A DNA stretch of 64,000 nt from Acestrorhynchus altus (taxonomy: Eukaryota > Chordata > Actinopteri > Characiformes > Acestrorhynchidae), in NCBI GenBank assembly GCA_034509495.1, contig CM067507.1:33571860-33635859 (forward strand). Direction: 5' to 3'. The stretch's first letter is position 1; every line of letters starts with the position of its first letter. The position numbers and the translations under genes are program-made. The notes under the pieces are model-generated. The model was not told the origin of the DNA. It did not search any database and was given only the letters and a program-made list of their open reading frames with translations. Positions 61,435 through 64,000 of this stretch are shown here, in pieces.

Positions 61435-61446
61435 TGTGTGTGTGTG
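61386..61446 (+). repeat. (GT)n microsatellite
   Basis: About 30 units with one tttg break. Confidence 0.95.
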
Positions 61447-62387
61447 AAGAACAAAGCAGAAGCCCACATGTGGAGCAGGCTTATTCCAAACATAGCAGAA
61501 ATGAGTGCCGAGATGAGTGAGTGTGAGTGTGTTCTCACATGAAAACTCACAGGGGGGCTTGTTTTGTTGCTTGGCTCCCACCAGCTGATCCACACACTCA
61601 CACACACCCTTCAGCCATGAAGATCAAAGGTCCGGCACTCTCCAACAGTAACTTCTCTGTGTGTTCTGTAAAGACCATATAGGCTCTGTGATTGAAGCAC
61701 AGACTGACCAGTTCTTTACAACAGGTTATTTACCTTCCTCCAGTAGATGTTAATAATATTTTGGCTGTCCCTCTGAACGTAATCTGTGTCCTCTGATTTG
61801 TAATGGTCTCTGGGCACAGTCAAAATCCCCTGACTCCTGTGTGTGGCCTTTAGTGAGCATGCCAACCACTGTCTGTGACCATCTGCTCAGGCAAGTTATT
61901 CCCATATTTCATTTACCTCTAATTGGCCATCATCTAATGCCACTCAAAGGTTATCAGCCAATCAGAGTTTGGTGACTTGGCCTGGTATGCTTGAAATATG
62001 ACTGTTTTGAATGTGGATAATGATAGCTGAAACAATGCACGTAGCACAGCACAGTGCCACCTGGGAAAATGACACTCTATTTAAGGGCCAGTATGCCTTA
62101 CCTTATATATATATACTTCTATGAGATGTCAGAGTGTTTTAGATCCTAAACAATTCAGATGACTATTTACAGTATTATTTTCTTTATATCTCTCTTCCTA
62201 TCACTTCATTAACAGGCTGTTTTTGGTACTGTGCCTTTAAGACTGATGTATGTAAATGACCTCTATTCTAATTGGCTACACTGAATTGAGCCTTTTTCAA
62301 AAAAGCAGAATGAGGCTAAATAGTCCTTGTCACTATAATGTGAATGAATGGGTCTAAACTGCTGTACGCTGAAAGGACATGGACATA

Positions 62388-63094
62388 CAGTGGCATGCAA
62401 AAGTTTGAGCATCCCTAGTCAAAAGGACTGTGAACGGTTAAGCAAGCTGAAGATGAAATGATCTCCAAAAGGCATGAAGTTAGAGATGAAAGACTTTCAC
62501 CAGTGTATTATTTTGGTTTTGTATCATTTTAGAGTGAAACAAGTATGGAAACCCTAGGAGATCTGAGCACTCAGATACTGTTGGCTGATGTCTCTTCCTT
62601 TTAGGGTTATGGTTTGTTTGCAGCCATCAATAGGAAAGGCCAGGTGATGCAAATTTCAAAGTTTTATAAATACCCAGGCTCCTCTAACCTTGCTCCAAAA
62701 AAAACACAGCCTTGGGTTCTTCTAAGCAGCTGCCTATCACTTTGAAAGTGAAAATGGTCCACAAAGCAAGGCTATAAGAAGATGGCCTTTTCAGACGACC
62801 ATTTGCTCAGTTTGCAATGTAATTAAAAAATGACAGCTAACAAGAACATTGGTGGTGAAGTCTCATTTCAGAGAGAGCTGCTCATAGAATTGCTATAAAG
62901 GCAAATCAGAACCCCTGCTTCATTGCAACAGACCTTCAAAAAGATTAAGCAAATCCTGGAGTTGTGGTACATTGTTGTGCTGTTTATGGATCTGTCTTTT
63001 TTAATTATATGCCTTTTAAAGATCATTTCATCAGCTCACTGTCCACAGTAACAGTAATTTTGAGCAGGGGTGCCCAAACTTTTGCACGCCATTG
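62388..63094 (+). mobile_element. Tc1-like transposon remnant with inverted ends
   Basis: The left end is CAGTGGCATGCAAAAGTTTG; the right end reversed is CAATGGCGTGCAAAAGTTTG. Both are flanked by TA. The 707-bp interior carries broken transposase-like segments around 62750-62960 with many stops. Confidence 0.8.
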
Positions 63095-64000
63095 TATATA
63101 AATGCATTATTTATCATTCAGAAATAGACAATATTTATTCTGATTCTAACAGAGAGAAGAAGACTCAACTCAGAATTATTCATTATATCGGCCCTTAAAA
63201 GCTGTTAATCGTAGCTGCAGGTGTTTGCTTAGAAAAGCTATTATATTATGATTAATAGAATAAAAATATTGTGATCTGACAGCAAAGGGTGGCAGACGTA
63301 CACATGTCCCATACACATAACAGTACATTTAAAATAATAGTATATTTAAAAGTAAATTAAAAAGTAAAAGTATTATTTCAAACCATTTTTGATTTAAACA
63401 CGGCAGAAACATCAAACAACGAGATTAATGAACCTGGGATGTGAGGGGGGGACAGACTCATATAAACTGAAGCTTTAGCAGATTCGGATTGCATGTACTA
63501 TTAGGTGTCTGATTAAAAATTAAGAATTAAAAATGTTTTTAATAGCCAGGCTGTTTTGAAAAGGCAGTGAGTATATGTGTGTGCGATACGTAGAGAATGT
63601 CAAAGCTATTCAGTGACCGAAATAAGAAAATGCACTTACTTACTGAGTACTTACTACTTCTGTTTGGCAGTATGTTAGAGTCAGTATTTCTCCTGGAGTC
63701 CAGTAGTTGTAATTCACCATCTATCGCCTGCCTGCATTAATCAATACTTCATTAAGTTATACTTCATTAAGTTTAACCAGGCGCACTGACCGTGGAATCA
63801 AACAAATCCATGCAACAGCTGGAGGTGCAATGAAGAAGAAAAACAAAGCAAATCTGTAATTTTGTTCAAGGCTTACAGCCCTGCATTAATTACAATTTAT
63901 TGTACATGAGCATGTGACTTGTGGTCACTTTAACTATAAAGAAATGATTGCATTTGTAATTTCGAATGTTTTATATTACATTATTGGCGTAAATGGGACA

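Overview
The window is vertebrate nuclear DNA, almost certainly from a ray-finned fish. It holds parts of two genes with typical GT/AG introns, many long (CA)n, (GA)n, (TA)n and (GATA)n microsatellites, and a dense mix of fish-type transposon remains (Tc1/mariner fragments, MITEs, tRNA-derived SINEs, LINE 3' ends). The repeat families suggest an otophysan (characin or catfish relative), but that is a weak guess. No bacterial-type operon, CRISPR array or virus was recognised.

Left part (1-24.3 kb, minus strand): wdr37, a WD40-repeat protein. Ten coding exons were found and joined by eye. They are in frame and encode residues 1-367 of a protein whose human counterpart has 494. The last exons, with the remaining WD repeats, lie beyond the left edge. 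Introns make up most of this part and carry many short repeats.

Middle (24.3-33.4 kb): wdr37 and idi1 are divergent (head to head), as in mammals. The interval holds two CpG-rich stretches. The one at 28.8-29.2 kb carries the idi1 promoter and first exon. idi1 (plus strand) has four fully resolved coding exons encoding a complete 227-residue isopentenyl-diphosphate delta-isomerase with all active-site residues. A first exon joins in frame and could add a 55-residue presequence.

Right part (33.4-64 kb): no gene could be supported. It is intergenic or far-intronic sequence filled with decayed Tc1-like elements, MITEs, SINEs and microsatellites, separated by unique stretches.

The two genes are functionally unrelated: idi1 acts in sterol/isoprenoid synthesis, wdr37 as a PACS-binding scaffold. 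I see no new gene system. The most unusual structure is a 330-bp LINE fragment present twice at about 98.5% identity, once in idi1 intron 2 and once upstream of the idi1 promoter. The upstream copy is flanked by a 67/68-bp direct repeat, which looks like a recent local templated duplication rather than normal retrotransposition.
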